Counted from the stretch's first letter, positions 34,354-42,882 are shown. The stretch is 46,576 nt of DNA from Erwinia sp. OLFS4 (GCF_002752165.1 NZ_MOMB01000062.1:1-46576), one strand, 5' to 3'. Made by a program: numbers and translations. The notes: a model not told the origin generated them from the letters alone.

Positions 34354-36081
34354 TCAGTATTTCAGGCCATCTTTATCATCAAACAGCGTCACCGGCGGGT
34401 AAGCGCGTTCATCGGTTATCACGTCAATCACCGTGGTCACGCCGGCACTGAATGCTGCTTTCAGCGCCGGCAGGAAATCCGCCGCTTTATCAATACGCAC
34501 ACCGGAGCACCCACAGGCACGCGCCACGGCCGCATGGTCGACGGCATGAAAATCGCAGGCATCGGAATAGTCACCAAACAGGGCTTTTTCCGCATGTTTT
34601 TCGTAACCAAGGATCTGATTATTGAGGACCACCAGCACCACGTTAATGCCCATCCGCCTTGCCGTTTCCAGTTCGGACCAGACATGGGCAAAGCCACCAT
34701 CTCCGACCAGCGCAAACACCGGCGCCTGCGGACAGGCAATTTTTGCCCCCAGCGCGTAAGGAAAGCCCCAGCCAAGCCCGGCCAGACCGCGCGGCGTAAC
34801 AAAGCGGCTGCCAACCCCTCGCGCTGTCAGGTAGTTAGCCACCCAGACCGACGAATAGCTGGCGTCAGCAACCACAATGGTTTCCGGCGTTAACAGGGTG
34901 TCAAGATCGCGCATCAGTCGTTCCGGACGCAGCGGCGATGCATCAAGATTCAGAGTATGGCTGACTTCGGCCTGCCAGCGTTCATGACCAGCAGCAATGC
35001 GCTGACTCAGGTCAGCCCGCTGCTGATGACGCAGCGTCAAATCCTGTTGTTGCAAGGCATCATTCAGCGCTTCCAGCGTCAGACGGGCATCACCCACCAG
35101 CCGCAGAGCGTCATAATTGCGGCCAACTTCCTGGCCATCAATATCCAGGTGGATATAGCGGGCGTTGTGCGGGTAAAGCGTCCAGCTGTCGGTACCATTC
35201 TGATTGGTACGATTCCCGATCATCAGGATCACATCGGCATCACTGACCAGCTGGCGTAAATGACGGGTACGTCCACGCTCGCCCATAAAGTAGCCGACGA
35301 CCCCCACAGAAAGTGGATGCGTTTCATCCACCGCGCCCTTGCCCATTGCCGTGGTGGCAACCGGCAGGCTGGCGCCTTCCTGCAAGCGAGCCAGCGCAGC
35401 GCTGGCATCCGACAGATGCACACCGCCACCAGCAATCACCAGCGGCGCGCGCGCGCGCGCCAGCAGCGAGGCCGCCTGCGCAATGGTCTCAGGTGAGGCA
35501 ATACAGCGATCCAGCGGAAAGTGACCGAGAGAACAACGATGCTGGCGTCCGCTTTGCCCTGCGCTTTCGTTAAACAGATCAATGGGAATCACCAGCACCG
35601 CCGGCCCGGCGCGCCCGGAGGCTGCCGCGGTAAAAGCCATATCAATATAGTCCTCCAGCCGGTCAATCTCGCTGACCCGACGGGTCCACTTAGCCACCCC
35701 TTTGAACAGTTCAGCGTGGTCCAGCTCCTGGAAGGCATTTTTATCGACCATCTTGCGGTGAACGTCCTGGACAATAGCCACAACCGGAATCGATGCCTTG
35801 TAACACTCCGCCAGACCGGCCACCAGCAGCGTCGCTGCCGGGCCGTTCTGCGCGGTCACCACGCCAACTTTATGCGACAGACGGGCATAGGCATCGGCCA
35901 TATAACTGCCGGCATTCTCCGCCCGGTATCCCACCTGACGGATACCGTATTGCGGCTTGACCAAAAACAGAGCGGCCGGAATACTCTGTCCGAAAATAAC
36001 TTCCACGCCGTGGCGCTTGAGGGCGGCAGCGGCAATATGCGCCCCGGTTCTGCCCTGCGGCTCGCATTGTTCAGCGCTCAT
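34354..36081 (-). CDS. Thiamine-diphosphate-dependent enzyme, acetolactate-synthase-like
   Basis: ThDP enzyme of the acetolactate synthase/2-hydroxyacyl-CoA lyase superfamily, 575 residues in three domains. The activating Glu is in YRAENAGSYMADAYAR (about 52-67). The central domain has ARAPLVIAGGGVHLSDA. The ThDP/Mg2+ motif begins LVGDGGFAHVWSELETARR and reaches VVLVVLNNQ. It is the first gene of the minus-strand arm, directly downstream of the tandem operators, with GGGAG before ATG 36081. It is too different from IlvB to be housekeeping. It may decarboxylate a 2-keto acid, split a 2-hydroxyacyl-CoA or ligate aldehydes; placement with DhaK/DhaL genes suggests a ketose-like product. Confidence 0.82.
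   Translation of the reverse strand: MSAEQCEPQGRTGAHIAAAALKRHGVEVIFGQSIPAALFLVKPQYGIRQVGYRAENAGSYMADAYARLSHKVGVVTAQNGPAATLLVAGLAECYKASIPVVAIVQDVHRKMVDKNAFQELDHAELFKGVAKWTRRVSEIDRLEDYIDMAFTAAASGRAGPAVLVIPIDLFNESAGQSGRQHRCSLGHFPLDRCIASPETIAQAASLLARARAPLVIAGGGVHLSDASAALARLQEGASLPVATTAMGKGAVDETHPLSVGVVGYFMGERGRTRHLRQLVSDADVILMIGNRTNQNGTDSWTLYPHNARYIHLDIDGQEVGRNYDALRLVGDARLTLEALNDALQQQDLTLRHQQRADLSQRIAAGHERWQAEVSHTLNLDASPLRPERLMRDLDTLLTPETIVVADASYSSVWVANYLTARGVGSRFVTPRGLAGLGWGFPYALGAKIACPQAPVFALVGDGGFAHVWSELETARRMGINVVLVVLNNQILGYEKHAEKALFGDYSDACDFHAVDHAAVARACGCSGVRIDKAADFLPALKAAFSAGVTTVIDVITDERAYPPVTLFDDKDGLKY
35444..35461. repeat. Alternating GC tract (18-base palindrome)
   Basis: Inside the thiamine-enzyme gene a run of eight GC dinucleotides is flanked by G and C, making a perfect 18-base palindrome at 35444-35461. 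It codes the stretch LLARARAPL. Such alternating tracts can adopt Z-form DNA and are prone to slippage. Confidence 0.85.
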
Positions 36082-36176
36082 GATGACTCCCGTTGTAATA
36101 GGTGATGACGTTGTTCAGTCACTGCCCCGGCCGGAAGCAACAACTAATTAACGTATGATTAACTTACCCTCACCTT

Positions 36177-36213
36177 TGCATAAAAACGTTTTTATTAAAA
36201 ACGTTTTTATGCA
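36177..36213. promoter_or_regulatory. Tandem LacI-type operators inside a 37-bp perfect palindrome
   Basis: TAAAAACGTTTTTA occurs twice, at 36181-36194 and 36196-36209, each a perfect palindrome with a central CG, 15 bases centre to centre. The surrounding bases extend this to a 37-base perfect inverted repeat (36177-36213) centred on T36195. It lies 96 bases before the ATG of the thiamine enzyme, in the promoter region of the minus-strand operon. A near-copy lies before the second LacI gene. It is almost certainly the operator of that regulator. Confidence 0.8.
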
Positions 36214-36575
36214 TTTTGTCGGTTAAGATCACGTAATAACGGGTTTTTGCCAGGGAAGGTTTTTTTAATGAATTGAAATTTAATGATTATTTACTGATGA
36301 CAGACTGAAATTTAATCACTGCTTACGCAACATTGCCTTCGCTAAGTGATAATGGCAGGCACCAGCCTGTATGCGGAATAACATGCTAGTTAGTTATAAT
36401 AATACAATTAAAATTGTAAATAAAAATCGATTAACCAGTCATAAAATCCGCAACAAGATGGTAAACACCAAAATAATGTGATCAACATCGCATTATTGGT
36501 TAATGAACTAATAGTCACTGTAGTTATCATTATCCCCATAGACGGCACGCGCTTTTCTGCTGCCGCAGCAATGAA
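36214..36575. other. AT-rich non-coding stretch upstream of the DUF1471 gene
   Basis: About 360 bases without a credible gene, clearly more AT-rich than the flanks. It contains two direct copies of TGAAATTTAAT at 36274-36284 and 36306-36316, spaced 32 bases, about three helical turns. The promoter of the small exported protein gene must lie in the second half. No -35/-10 pair can be assigned with confidence. Confidence 0.5.
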
Positions 36576-36590
36576 ATGGAGGAAAAAGAA

Positions 36591-36809
36591 ATGAAAACTA
36601 TTCGTACAATATCTATCGCCGCCATCACCGCGCTACTGCTGGCCCCTTTTGCCAGCTACGCCGCCAGCGTTTCTGCTCGCGGAAGTACGCTGGACGCCGC
36701 AGAAGCTATTATTGCTAGCAAAGCTAAGGAAGCAGGCGCTCAGTGTTATAAAATTACCAGCGCCCGTTTTAACAATGGGGTATATATGACCGCTGAGCTA
36801 TATAAATAA
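36591..36809 (+). CDS. Small exported DUF1471 (YhcN/BhsA/McbA-type) protein
   Basis: Periplasmic protein of 72 residues from ATG 36591, chosen because GGAGG lies eight bases upstream; the in-frame ATG at 36576 is part of that same ribosome site region. A signal peptide covers about 1-22 (MKTIRTISIAAITALLLAPF ending SYA-A). The mature part ASVSARGSTLDAAEAIIASK...GAQCYKITSARFNNGVYMTAELYK is the DUF1471 fold, common in Enterobacterales and linked to stress response and biofilm. It is monocistronic with its own terminator. The specific role is unknown. Confidence 0.88.
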   Translation: MKTIRTISIAAITALLLAPFASYAASVSARGSTLDAAEAIIASKAKEAGAQCYKITSARFNNGVYMTAELYK

Positions 36810-36839
36810 CCCTTACTGACCTTTGTGAAGTCCGTTTTC

Positions 36840-36863
36840 GCTGCTCTCCGGAGCAGCTTTTTT
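36840..36863 (+). terminator. Rho-independent terminator of the DUF1471 gene
   Basis: GCTGCTC-TCCG-GAGCAGC (36840-36857) forms a perfect seven-base stem with a stable UUCG-like tetraloop position, followed by a T-run. This is a classic intrinsic terminator on the plus strand. Confidence 0.92.
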
Positions 36864-36980
36864 ATGGCCAGAACCTGGCAGAAAACCTACACCTGTCAGC
36901 CCTGTCAGCAAATGTCCACAGGGCATCAAACTGCGCTTAAGCCAGCAGACCGGGGAGGTTGCCAGTCAGCGGTAAAAGTA

Positions 36981-37003
36981 AAAAAAAGCGCCCCGTAAGG
37001 CGC
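36981..37003 (-). terminator. Rho-independent terminator of ahpF
   Basis: GCGCC (36988-36992) pairs with GGCGC (36999-37003) across the loop CCGTAA. On the minus strand the stem is followed by seven T (complement of A 36981-36987); TTTT also follows on the plus strand. It terminates ahpF and could work in both directions. Confidence 0.88.
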
Positions 37004-37021
37004 TTTTCTCACCGACGGTTA

Positions 37022-38590
37022 TCAGGCGTGCGGCGTACGAATCAGATAATCAAAGGCGCTGAGTGACGCTTTCGCCCCTTCACCGCTGGCAATAATTATC
37101 TGTTTATAAGGCACGGTGGTACAGTCACCTGCAGCGAATACACCTTTCACGCTGGTTTCACATTTGGCATCGACAATCACTTCACCAATGCGGTTACGTT
37201 CAACGGCGGAACCTTCCAGCCAGTGGGTATTAGGCAGCAGGCCTATTTGTACAAAAATACCGGCCACTTCAAGGTGATGCGTCTCGCTGCTGAGGCGATC
37301 AACATAGTCTAGCCCGGTGAGTTTGGTACCGTCCCCTTTGACTTCTGTGGTCTGCGCATTCAGCACAATATCAACGTTTTTCAGGCTACGAACTTTATTC
37401 TGCAACACCTGATCGGCTTTCATTTCGGGGGCAAATTCCAGCAACGTCACGTGTTCAACAATACCCGCGAGGTCAATTGCCGCTTCTACGCCGGAGTTTC
37501 CTCCCCCAATCACCGCAACCCTTTTGCCTTTGAACAACGGGCCATCGCAGTGCGGACAATAAGTGACACCGCGCGTGCGGTACTGCTCCTCACCGGGGAC
37601 ATTCATATTACGCCAGCGGGCTCCGGTGGCAATGATCACCGTACGCGCTTTCAGTATCGCTCCGCTGGCAGTATGCACTTCATGTACACCGCCTTCACGA
37701 TCTGCCGGTGTCAGCTTAGTGGCGCTCTGGCTGTCAATCACATCAACCTGATAATCATCCACGTGGACCTTCAGCGCAGCGGCCAGTTTTGCCCCTTCAG
37801 TTTTCGGCAGCGAAATATAGTTTTCAATATCCACGGTGTCCAGCACCTGACCACCGAAACGCTCCCCCATCAGGCCGGTACGGATGCCTTTACGCGCCGA
37901 ATATATCGCCGCTGCCGCACCCGAAGGGCCGCTTCCTACAATCAGCACATCGTAGGTTTCACGCTGGTTAAGCGCCTCTGCCGCACGCTGGTCGGCGTTG
38001 ACGTCAACCTTGCTGATAATGTCTGTCAGCGTCATACGCCCCTGGCCAAACTCTTTACCGTTAAGAAAAACGGCGGGCACTCCCATTACGTTACGTTCCT
38101 GAATCTCGTTCTGGAACATCGCACCGTCGATTGCGGTATGGGAAATTCGTGGGTTGAGCACAGCCATTAAATTCAGCGCCTGTACCACGTCCGGACAGTT
38201 ATGGCAGGAAAGTGAATAATAGGTTTCAAAGGCCAGATCGACGTCAAGTTCGCGAATCTGATCCAGCAGCGCCTCCGCCTCTTTCGAAGGATGACCACCG
38301 GTGAGCAACATTGCCAGCACCAGAGACGTAAATTCGTGGCCCATTGGCGAACCGGCAAAACGCGGTCCCTGGTGTGAACCGGGATTGGTGATCAGAAAAG
38401 AGGGTTTACGCACCGGTAAATCGTTCTGTTCTGTCACGCTGACTTTGTCAGAAAGGCTGGCTATATCTGCCAGTAAACTACGAATTTCTGCCGACTTGTC
38501 GCTGTCATCCAGTGTTGCAACCAACTCAACAGGTTTGGTTAAACGCTCAAGGTAAGCCTTAAGCTGATTTTTCATATTTGCGTCGAGCAT
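37022..38590 (-). CDS. ahpF: Alkyl hydroperoxide reductase subunit F
   Basis: FAD- and NADH-dependent disulfide reductase that recharges AhpC. It has an N-terminal thioredoxin-like double domain with redox motif CHNCP (about 129-133), followed by a thioredoxin-reductase-like part with [18 protein letters not shown], the second redox motif YCPHCDGP, the NADH motif [17 protein letters not shown] and the FAD motif [15 protein letters not shown]. The 522-residue length is normal (521 in E. coli). It lies downstream of ahpC behind an intergenic terminator. The gene is intact and probably under OxyR, though no clear OxyR site was found. Confidence 0.97.
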   Translation of the reverse strand: MLDANMKNQLKAYLERLTKPVELVATLDDSDKSAEIRSLLADIASLSDKVSVTEQNDLPVRKPSFLITNPGSHQGPRFAGSPMGHEFTSLVLAMLLTGGHPSKEAEALLDQIRELDVDLAFETYYSLSCHNCPDVVQALNLMAVLNPRISHTAIDGAMFQNEIQERNVMGVPAVFLNGKEFGQGRMTLTDIISKVDVNADQRAAEALNQRETYDVLIVGSGPSGAAAAIYSARKGIRTGLMGERFGGQVLDTVDIENYISLPKTEGAKLAAALKVHVDDYQVDVIDSQSATKLTPADREGGVHEVHTASGAILKARTVIIATGARWRNMNVPGEEQYRTRGVTYCPHCDGPLFKGKRVAVIGGGNSGVEAAIDLAGIVEHVTLLEFAPEMKADQVLQNKVRSLKNVDIVLNAQTTEVKGDGTKLTGLDYVDRLSSETHHLEVAGIFVQIGLLPNTHWLEGSAVERNRIGEVIVDAKCETSVKGVFAAGDCTTVPYKQIIIASGEGAKASLSAFDYLIRTPHA

Positions 38591-38608
38591 GATGTTCCCT
38601 CCCGGCAG

Positions 38609-38637
38609 AAAAAAATCGGGTGCCAGGCACCCGATTT
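38609..38637 (-). terminator. Intergenic terminator between ahpC and ahpF
   Basis: AAATCGGGTGCC (38613-38624) and GGCACCCGATTT (38626-38637) are perfect complements, and on the minus strand a run of seven T follows (complement of A 38609-38615). Partial termination here would make more ahpC than ahpF mRNA, as expected for the much more abundant AhpC protein. Confidence 0.9.
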
Positions 38638-38698
38638 AACAGATATCAGGTTGAGATCCGGCAGTATGCGAGGATCGCAGCCCCTTATATACTGAGGA

Positions 38699-39262
38699 TC
38701 AGATTTTACCCACCAGATCCAGTGATGGTGACAGGGTGGCATCCCCTTCTTTCCACTTAGCCGGACAGACTTCGCCTGGGTGAGAAGCAACATACTGTGC
38801 TGCTTTCACTTTGCGTAACAGATCGGCAGCGTCACGACCAATACCTTCTGCGGTCACTTCAATGGCCTGGATGATTCCCTGAGGATCAACGATGAAGGTG
38901 CCACGGTCGGCCAGACCTTCTGCTTCACGCAGGTTGTCAAAATTACGGGTCAGGGCGGCGGTGGGGTCGCCAATCATCGCGTATTTAATTTTGCCAATGG
39001 TGTCAGAACTGCTGTGCCATGCTTTGTGGGTAAAATGGGTATCGGTGGAAACCGAGTAGATGTCGACGCCCAGCTTCTGGAACTCTTCGTAGTGGTCGGC
39101 AACGTCACCCAGTTCGGTCGGACAAACGAAGGTAAAGTCAGCCGGATAGAAGAAAAACACGCTCCAGCGTCCTTCAACATCTTTCTCACTGACTTCAATA
39201 AACTGGCCGTCTTTAAACGCGGTGTTTTTGAAAGGCTTAATTTTGGTATTAATCAGAGACAT
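38699..39262 (-). CDS. ahpC: Alkyl hydroperoxide reductase subunit C (peroxiredoxin)
   Basis: Typical 2-Cys peroxiredoxin that reduces hydrogen peroxide, organic hydroperoxides and peroxynitrite. Peroxidatic Cys is in FTFVCPTEL and resolving Cys in GEVCPAKW. The protein starts [11 protein letters not shown] and has 187 residues, the same as in E. coli. ATG 39262 has GGAGG upstream; a longer in-frame start at 39292 is rejected. It is the first gene of ahpCF. Confidence 0.97.
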   Translation of the reverse strand: MSLINTKIKPFKNTAFKDGQFIEVSEKDVEGRWSVFFFYPADFTFVCPTELGDVADHYEEFQKLGVDIYSVSTDTHFTHKAWHSSSDTIGKIKYAMIGDPTAALTRNFDNLREAEGLADRGTFIVDPQGIIQAIEVTAEGIGRDAADLLRKVKAAQYVASHPGEVCPAKWKEGDATLSPSLDLVGKI

Positions 39263-39440
39263 CAGGTTTCCTCCATTTTTGCGTTGACCCACAAAATAAC
39301 CAAAAGCGTCAGCAGGATCTAATCCGTTTCAGTTATCAAATCAATAAGCGCAGGCTAACAAAAAGGCAGGGGAAAAAAGGAGGAAACCACAGCGGGATAA
39401 TAGCCGGTCATGTGAAAAAAGCAATGGCTATCTGGCGGGG

Positions 39441-39476
39441 AAAAAGCCGGCGGGGCAGCAAAGTTATCCCCGCCGG
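39441..39476 (-). terminator. Rho-independent terminator of the amidohydrolase operon
   Basis: CCGGCGGGG (39447-39455) and CCCCGCCGG (39468-39476) form a perfect nine-base stem. On the minus strand it is followed by CTTTTT (complement of 39441-39446). It lies 13 bases after the stop of the amidohydrolase gene. Confidence 0.85.
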
Positions 39477-39489
39477 TTAAGGGTGCCTG

Positions 39490-40860
39490 TCAGGCAGACA
39501 GTCGCCCCCACACCAGATTCCCTTTATGAAAGGTCGCACTACGTGGCGAGATGCGGGCAACCGCCTCGGCGGAACATGAGGCATCCACCAGCATAAAACT
39601 GGCCTCATCCTGTACTTCTGGCCAGACCTGTTCGCCCTTGTCATTGAGCGGCAGCCGGCCGCCGGTTGCCAGAAACAGGGCACGGGAAAGTGTCAGTTCG
39701 CTGGCGTGGGTATAAAGCTGAGCATAGAGATTGGCCTTCTCCAGCATGTCACCCGAACCAAATGGCGACCAGTGATCGATAACGCTGTCGGTTCCGGTCA
39801 TCACCACCACCCCGCTATCGTGCAGCTGTTTTAACGGCATATGCAGGCTGCCGGGGGGCACCGTTGAAACAACACCGATCTGATTTGCCGCCATACGACC
39901 AGCCAGCTCAGCAACCTGCCGGGTTTGCATCGTAGCGAGTACGAAGGCATGACTGATTGTCAGCTTGCCTTTCAGTTCGGGGGTTTGCTCTACGGTATCC
40001 AGCATGTAATTGAGCGCCGCAACGCCTGCCGGGCCGGTTTCATGCAGATGAATATCCACCCCTTTACCATAGTCGATGGCTATCTGAAACAGGCTATCAA
40101 GCGACTTTTCCATCGCACCGTCAACATCAGTCGGGTCAAGGCCGCCAACGTAATCCGCGCCGTGCTGCATTGCCTCACGCATCAGCCCTTGCACCTTCGA
40201 TCGCAGCAGACCGTGCTGGGGGAATGCCACAACTTCGCCGGTAAAATCCGCTTTGCGGCGTGCCAGCACCGCCAGCAGATTTTCCAGGTTTTTCAGACCA
40301 GATACCGGGTCAATATTACAGTGGCTGCGCGCAAAGGTGGTCCCTTTTGACTGCAGCAGATCGATAAGCCTGCTGGCCCGCTGCTGCGTATAGGGTTGCA
40401 ACTCAGGCAGCAGTTTTTGTTCCAGCCGGATCATATCCTGAATCGTCGTTCCGGCAGGACGGTCAGGGGCGCGCCACGGCCCGCCATAAAAAGTCTTGTC
40501 CAGATGGATATGCATATCACGCGCCGCCGGTAACATCAGTTTGCCGCCGGCATCGTAATGCGGCAAGGTGGCGTCCGGGTGACGGTTATTGACCCGTAGC
40601 GCAACAATTTTACCCTGGTTAATTTCAAGCGTTTTTAATTCGGTACGGCTATGCACTACCCGCTGATGCTGATAATCAAAGCCGGTTTCCAGTAAAACGT
40701 TGTCCAGATAATAATGCGTGCAATTAAGGGTGGTGATGCCTTTTTCGCCACAGTCGGGCAGCGTCGCTTGCGCAGCCGATGTTACGCCGCCAAACAACGC
40801 GGCCGCCGTAAGCGCCCCGCTCTGGTTTAAAAACTCACGACGGCTTTTATTCTCCTTCAT
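39490..40860 (-). CDS. Tat-exported amidohydrolase, cytosine-deaminase-like
   Basis: Metal-dependent amidohydrolase of the CodA-like group, 456 residues. The N terminus MKENKSRREFLNQSGALTAAALFGG is a twin-arginine signal (RR at 7-8), predicting export of the folded enzyme to the periplasm. Metal and catalytic motifs are MHIHLDK (His117, His119), VDIHLHETG, TISHAFVL and MTGTDSV. ATG 40860 has GAGGAAAC upstream. An upstream in-frame extension to 40944 is rejected. It follows an ankyrin gene after 101 bases. The substrate may be a pyrimidine, triazine or other cyclic amidine, but this cannot be read from sequence. Confidence 0.87.
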   Translation of the reverse strand: MKENKSRREFLNQSGALTAAALFGGVTSAAQATLPDCGEKGITTLNCTHYYLDNVLLETGFDYQHQRVVHSRTELKTLEINQGKIVALRVNNRHPDATLPHYDAGGKLMLPAARDMHIHLDKTFYGGPWRAPDRPAGTTIQDMIRLEQKLLPELQPYTQQRASRLIDLLQSKGTTFARSHCNIDPVSGLKNLENLLAVLARRKADFTGEVVAFPQHGLLRSKVQGLMREAMQHGADYVGGLDPTDVDGAMEKSLDSLFQIAIDYGKGVDIHLHETGPAGVAALNYMLDTVEQTPELKGKLTISHAFVLATMQTRQVAELAGRMAANQIGVVSTVPPGSLHMPLKQLHDSGVVVMTGTDSVIDHWSPFGSGDMLEKANLYAQLYTHASELTLSRALFLATGGRLPLNDKGEQVWPEVQDEASFMLVDASCSAEAVARISPRSATFHKGNLVWGRLSA

Positions 40861-40961
40861 TTTTGTTTCCTCTTTAAATGAATGGCAGAAATCACGCGGC
40901 CACCGCGCCTTGTTTTGCCAGGCGGTGCGGCTGGACAAACACAATAAAAGCTGGCTATTAA

Positions 40962-41567
40962 TCAGCCACCTGCGGCAATAAGTAGTCTGGCGATCTGCTG
41001 AAAACCTTTCTCCTGCGCCAAAAAAAGTGGGGTTTTGCCATATTTATCAGTCAGCTGCGGGTCGGCCCCGTGTTTCAGCAGCAGCCTGACAATCTGCTGC
41101 TGACGCTCGCCACCATCATTGAGCACAATAGCCTCCAGCAGCGGCGTCCAACCGAGGTAGTTGGTGTGATTAACGTTGATCGCCGTGTCGCTGAGTAACG
41201 CATCCACCATCTCCACATGGCCTTTCTCGCAGGCAGGCGTCAGGCCAACCCCACCAAAGCGCGTCAGTCGCGTCAGGTCGGGTGAAGCAGGCAGCAGCAT
41301 GCGGAACAAGGTTACGTCGTTGTTAAGGCAGCTAATCAGAAAGGGATTTAAACAGGTCTGATCCTGTTGATTGATGTCGGCACCGGCACCGATCAATAAG
41401 CTGACACAATGGTAATGTTTATTCAGGCTGGCGAGAATAATGGCGCTGCGCCCCTGGTGATTGCGGTGATTCACATCCACCTTTTGTTGCAGGCCGTCGA
41501 TCAGCCCCTCGCCGTCTCCCCGCTCTGCTGCCACCAGAAACGCGGCCTCAGCCGTCTTATCAGACAT
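40962..41567 (-). CDS. Ankyrin-repeat protein
   Basis: A 201-residue protein made almost entirely of about six ankyrin repeats: AAFLVAAERGDGEGLIDGL, RSAIILASLNKHYHCVSLL then GAGADINQQDQ, a divergent third, LTPACEKGHVEMVDALL, WTPLLEAI...IVRLLLKHGADPQ and TPLFLAQEKGFQQIARLL. No signal peptide is visible. ATG 41567 is chosen because AGGAG lies upstream; a longer frame to 41621 is less likely. Its partner is probably the adjacent exported amidohydrolase. A comparable pairing is known for AnkB and the catalase KatB in Pseudomonas. Confidence 0.9.
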   Translation of the reverse strand: MSDKTAEAAFLVAAERGDGEGLIDGLQQKVDVNHRNHQGRSAIILASLNKHYHCVSLLIGAGADINQQDQTCLNPFLISCLNNDVTLFRMLLPASPDLTRLTRFGGVGLTPACEKGHVEMVDALLSDTAINVNHTNYLGWTPLLEAIVLNDGGERQQQIVRLLLKHGADPQLTDKYGKTPLFLAQEKGFQQIARLLIAAGG

Positions 41568-41949
41568 GGATTTTCTCCTGCATTTTGTAACATTTCCTTC
41601 GCTGTCAATGCAGGGTAGCAATGGTATTAGCAGAAAAATACTGGATTAAAAGTGATTCATCAGAATCACTCTAATTATTAAAATAAAATTACCAATAAAG
41701 CGTTGTTTTGCACTGCATCAGCCTGTAAAAGCCGCTCAATGTCTGATGCCCCCTAAGACAAAGCAGTAAAAAAATTTCTTAATTCGCTGGCAAATAAGGC
41801 ATTAAGCGCAAATAACGTAAGAAAATGTTCTGTGAATATAGGCACCGTGAAACATTAAATTTTGTTCAAGTCTGATGAGCCGCAAAACGCGTTAACCTGT
41901 CGGTTTAACACCCAGCAAACCAGATACTGACGGAGAAGGAGTAGAAGGA
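41568..41949. promoter_or_regulatory. Divergent control region with a 20-bp dyad
   Basis: This non-coding stretch separates the ankyrin-amidohydrolase operon (minus) from a LysR-type gene (plus). It holds AGTGATTC-ATCA-GAATCACT at 41651-41670, a perfect dyad 84 bases before the ankyrin start. No T-run follows, so a regulator site is more likely than a terminator. GGAGAAGGAG just before 41950 is the LysR ribosome site. The LysR protein may control the divergent operon through the dyad. Confidence 0.55.
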
Positions 41950-42882
41950 ATGCATTCTATTTTCAATGAAGAAAACTTGCTGGCCTTCACATCAACGGCA
42001 CGTTACGGCAGTTTCAGTCGTGCCGCGCGCGAACTTGGTCTGACCACGTCCGCCATTAGCTACACCATTAAACGTATGGAAACAGGACTCGACGTTTTAC
42101 TTTTTATCCGTAACACCCGCAGCGTCGAGCTAACTGAATGTGGGCGTTTTTTTTACCGTAAAGCCATCGACCTGTTAACCGACTTCAATGCCATTAAACG
42201 TAATATTGATGCAATTGCTCAGGGCGTGGAAGCGCGGGTGCGCATCTGTATTAACCAGCTGTTGTATACGCCAGGGCATACAGCACGCCTGTTGCAGGTA
42301 CTGAAAAAACAGTTTCCAACCTGTCAGATTGCGGTCACCACAGAGGTTTATAACGGTGTCTGGGATGCCATTATTAACGATCGGGCAAATATCGCTATCG
42401 GTGCGCCTGACACCCTGCTTGAGGGCGGGGGTATTGATTATGTAGAAATTGGCTCGGTACGCTGGGTTTTTGCTATCGCCCCGGACCATCCGCTGGCAAG
42501 CTTGCCGGAACCGCTCGCTGAAAGCCAGCTGCGGCTCTATCCGACGATTATGGTGGAAGACACCGCCTACACGCTGAATAAAAAAGTTGGCTGGCTGCTG
42601 CACGGCCAGGAACCGATTCTGGTTCCCGACTTCGACACGAAATACCTGTGTCAGTCGCTGGGTGAAGGTATTGGTTTTGTTCCGGATTTTATGGTCGACG
42701 GCCCCAACGATCGCCCGCAGCTGGTCGCCCGTAAAGTACGTAATCCGCGCCAGGACTCGCATATGCTGCTGGCCACGCAGAATTCAGCCACCGGGCAGGT
42801 GACACAGTGGATCAAAAAAGAATTTTCCCCTCAGGGGCAATTGAGTGCCATCTATCAGTACATGCTGCACCGGGAGCATTAA
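41950..42882 (+). CDS. LysR-family regulator of the AllS/PunR type
   Basis: LysR-type transcription regulator of 310 residues. The winged helix-turn-helix is FTSTARYGSFSRAARELGLTTSAISYTIKRME (13-44). The effector domain has RVRICINQLLYTP, TEVYNGVWDAII, SVRWVFAIAPDHPLAS, VEDTAYTLNKKVGWLL and VPDFDTKYLCQSLGEGIGFVP. This arrangement is closest, from memory, to E. coli AllS (allantoin) and PunR (purine nucleosides). That makes the divergent deaminase-like amidohydrolase a natural target. The start ATG 41950 has GAGAAGGAG upstream. Confidence 0.9.
   Translation: MHSIFNEENLLAFTSTARYGSFSRAARELGLTTSAISYTIKRMETGLDVLLFIRNTRSVELTECGRFFYRKAIDLLTDFNAIKRNIDAIAQGVEARVRICINQLLYTPGHTARLLQVLKKQFPTCQIAVTTEVYNGVWDAIINDRANIAIGAPDTLLEGGGIDYVEIGSVRWVFAIAPDHPLASLPEPLAESQLRLYPTIMVEDTAYTLNKKVGWLLHGQEPILVPDFDTKYLCQSLGEGIGFVPDFMVDGPNDRPQLVARKVRNPRQDSHMLLATQNSATGQVTQWIKKEFSPQGQLSAIYQYMLHREH

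Noticed and set aside
37451-38170. A 239-codon plus-strand frame antisense to ahpF
   Set aside because: It lies wholly within the confidently assigned ahpF, is rich in His/Arg/Thr as antisense shadows are, and has no ribosome site.
39263-39460. OxyR binding site upstream of ahpC
   Set aside because: ATAG and CTAT half-sites occur but their spacing (24 bases) does not fit the ATAG-N7-CTAT pattern.
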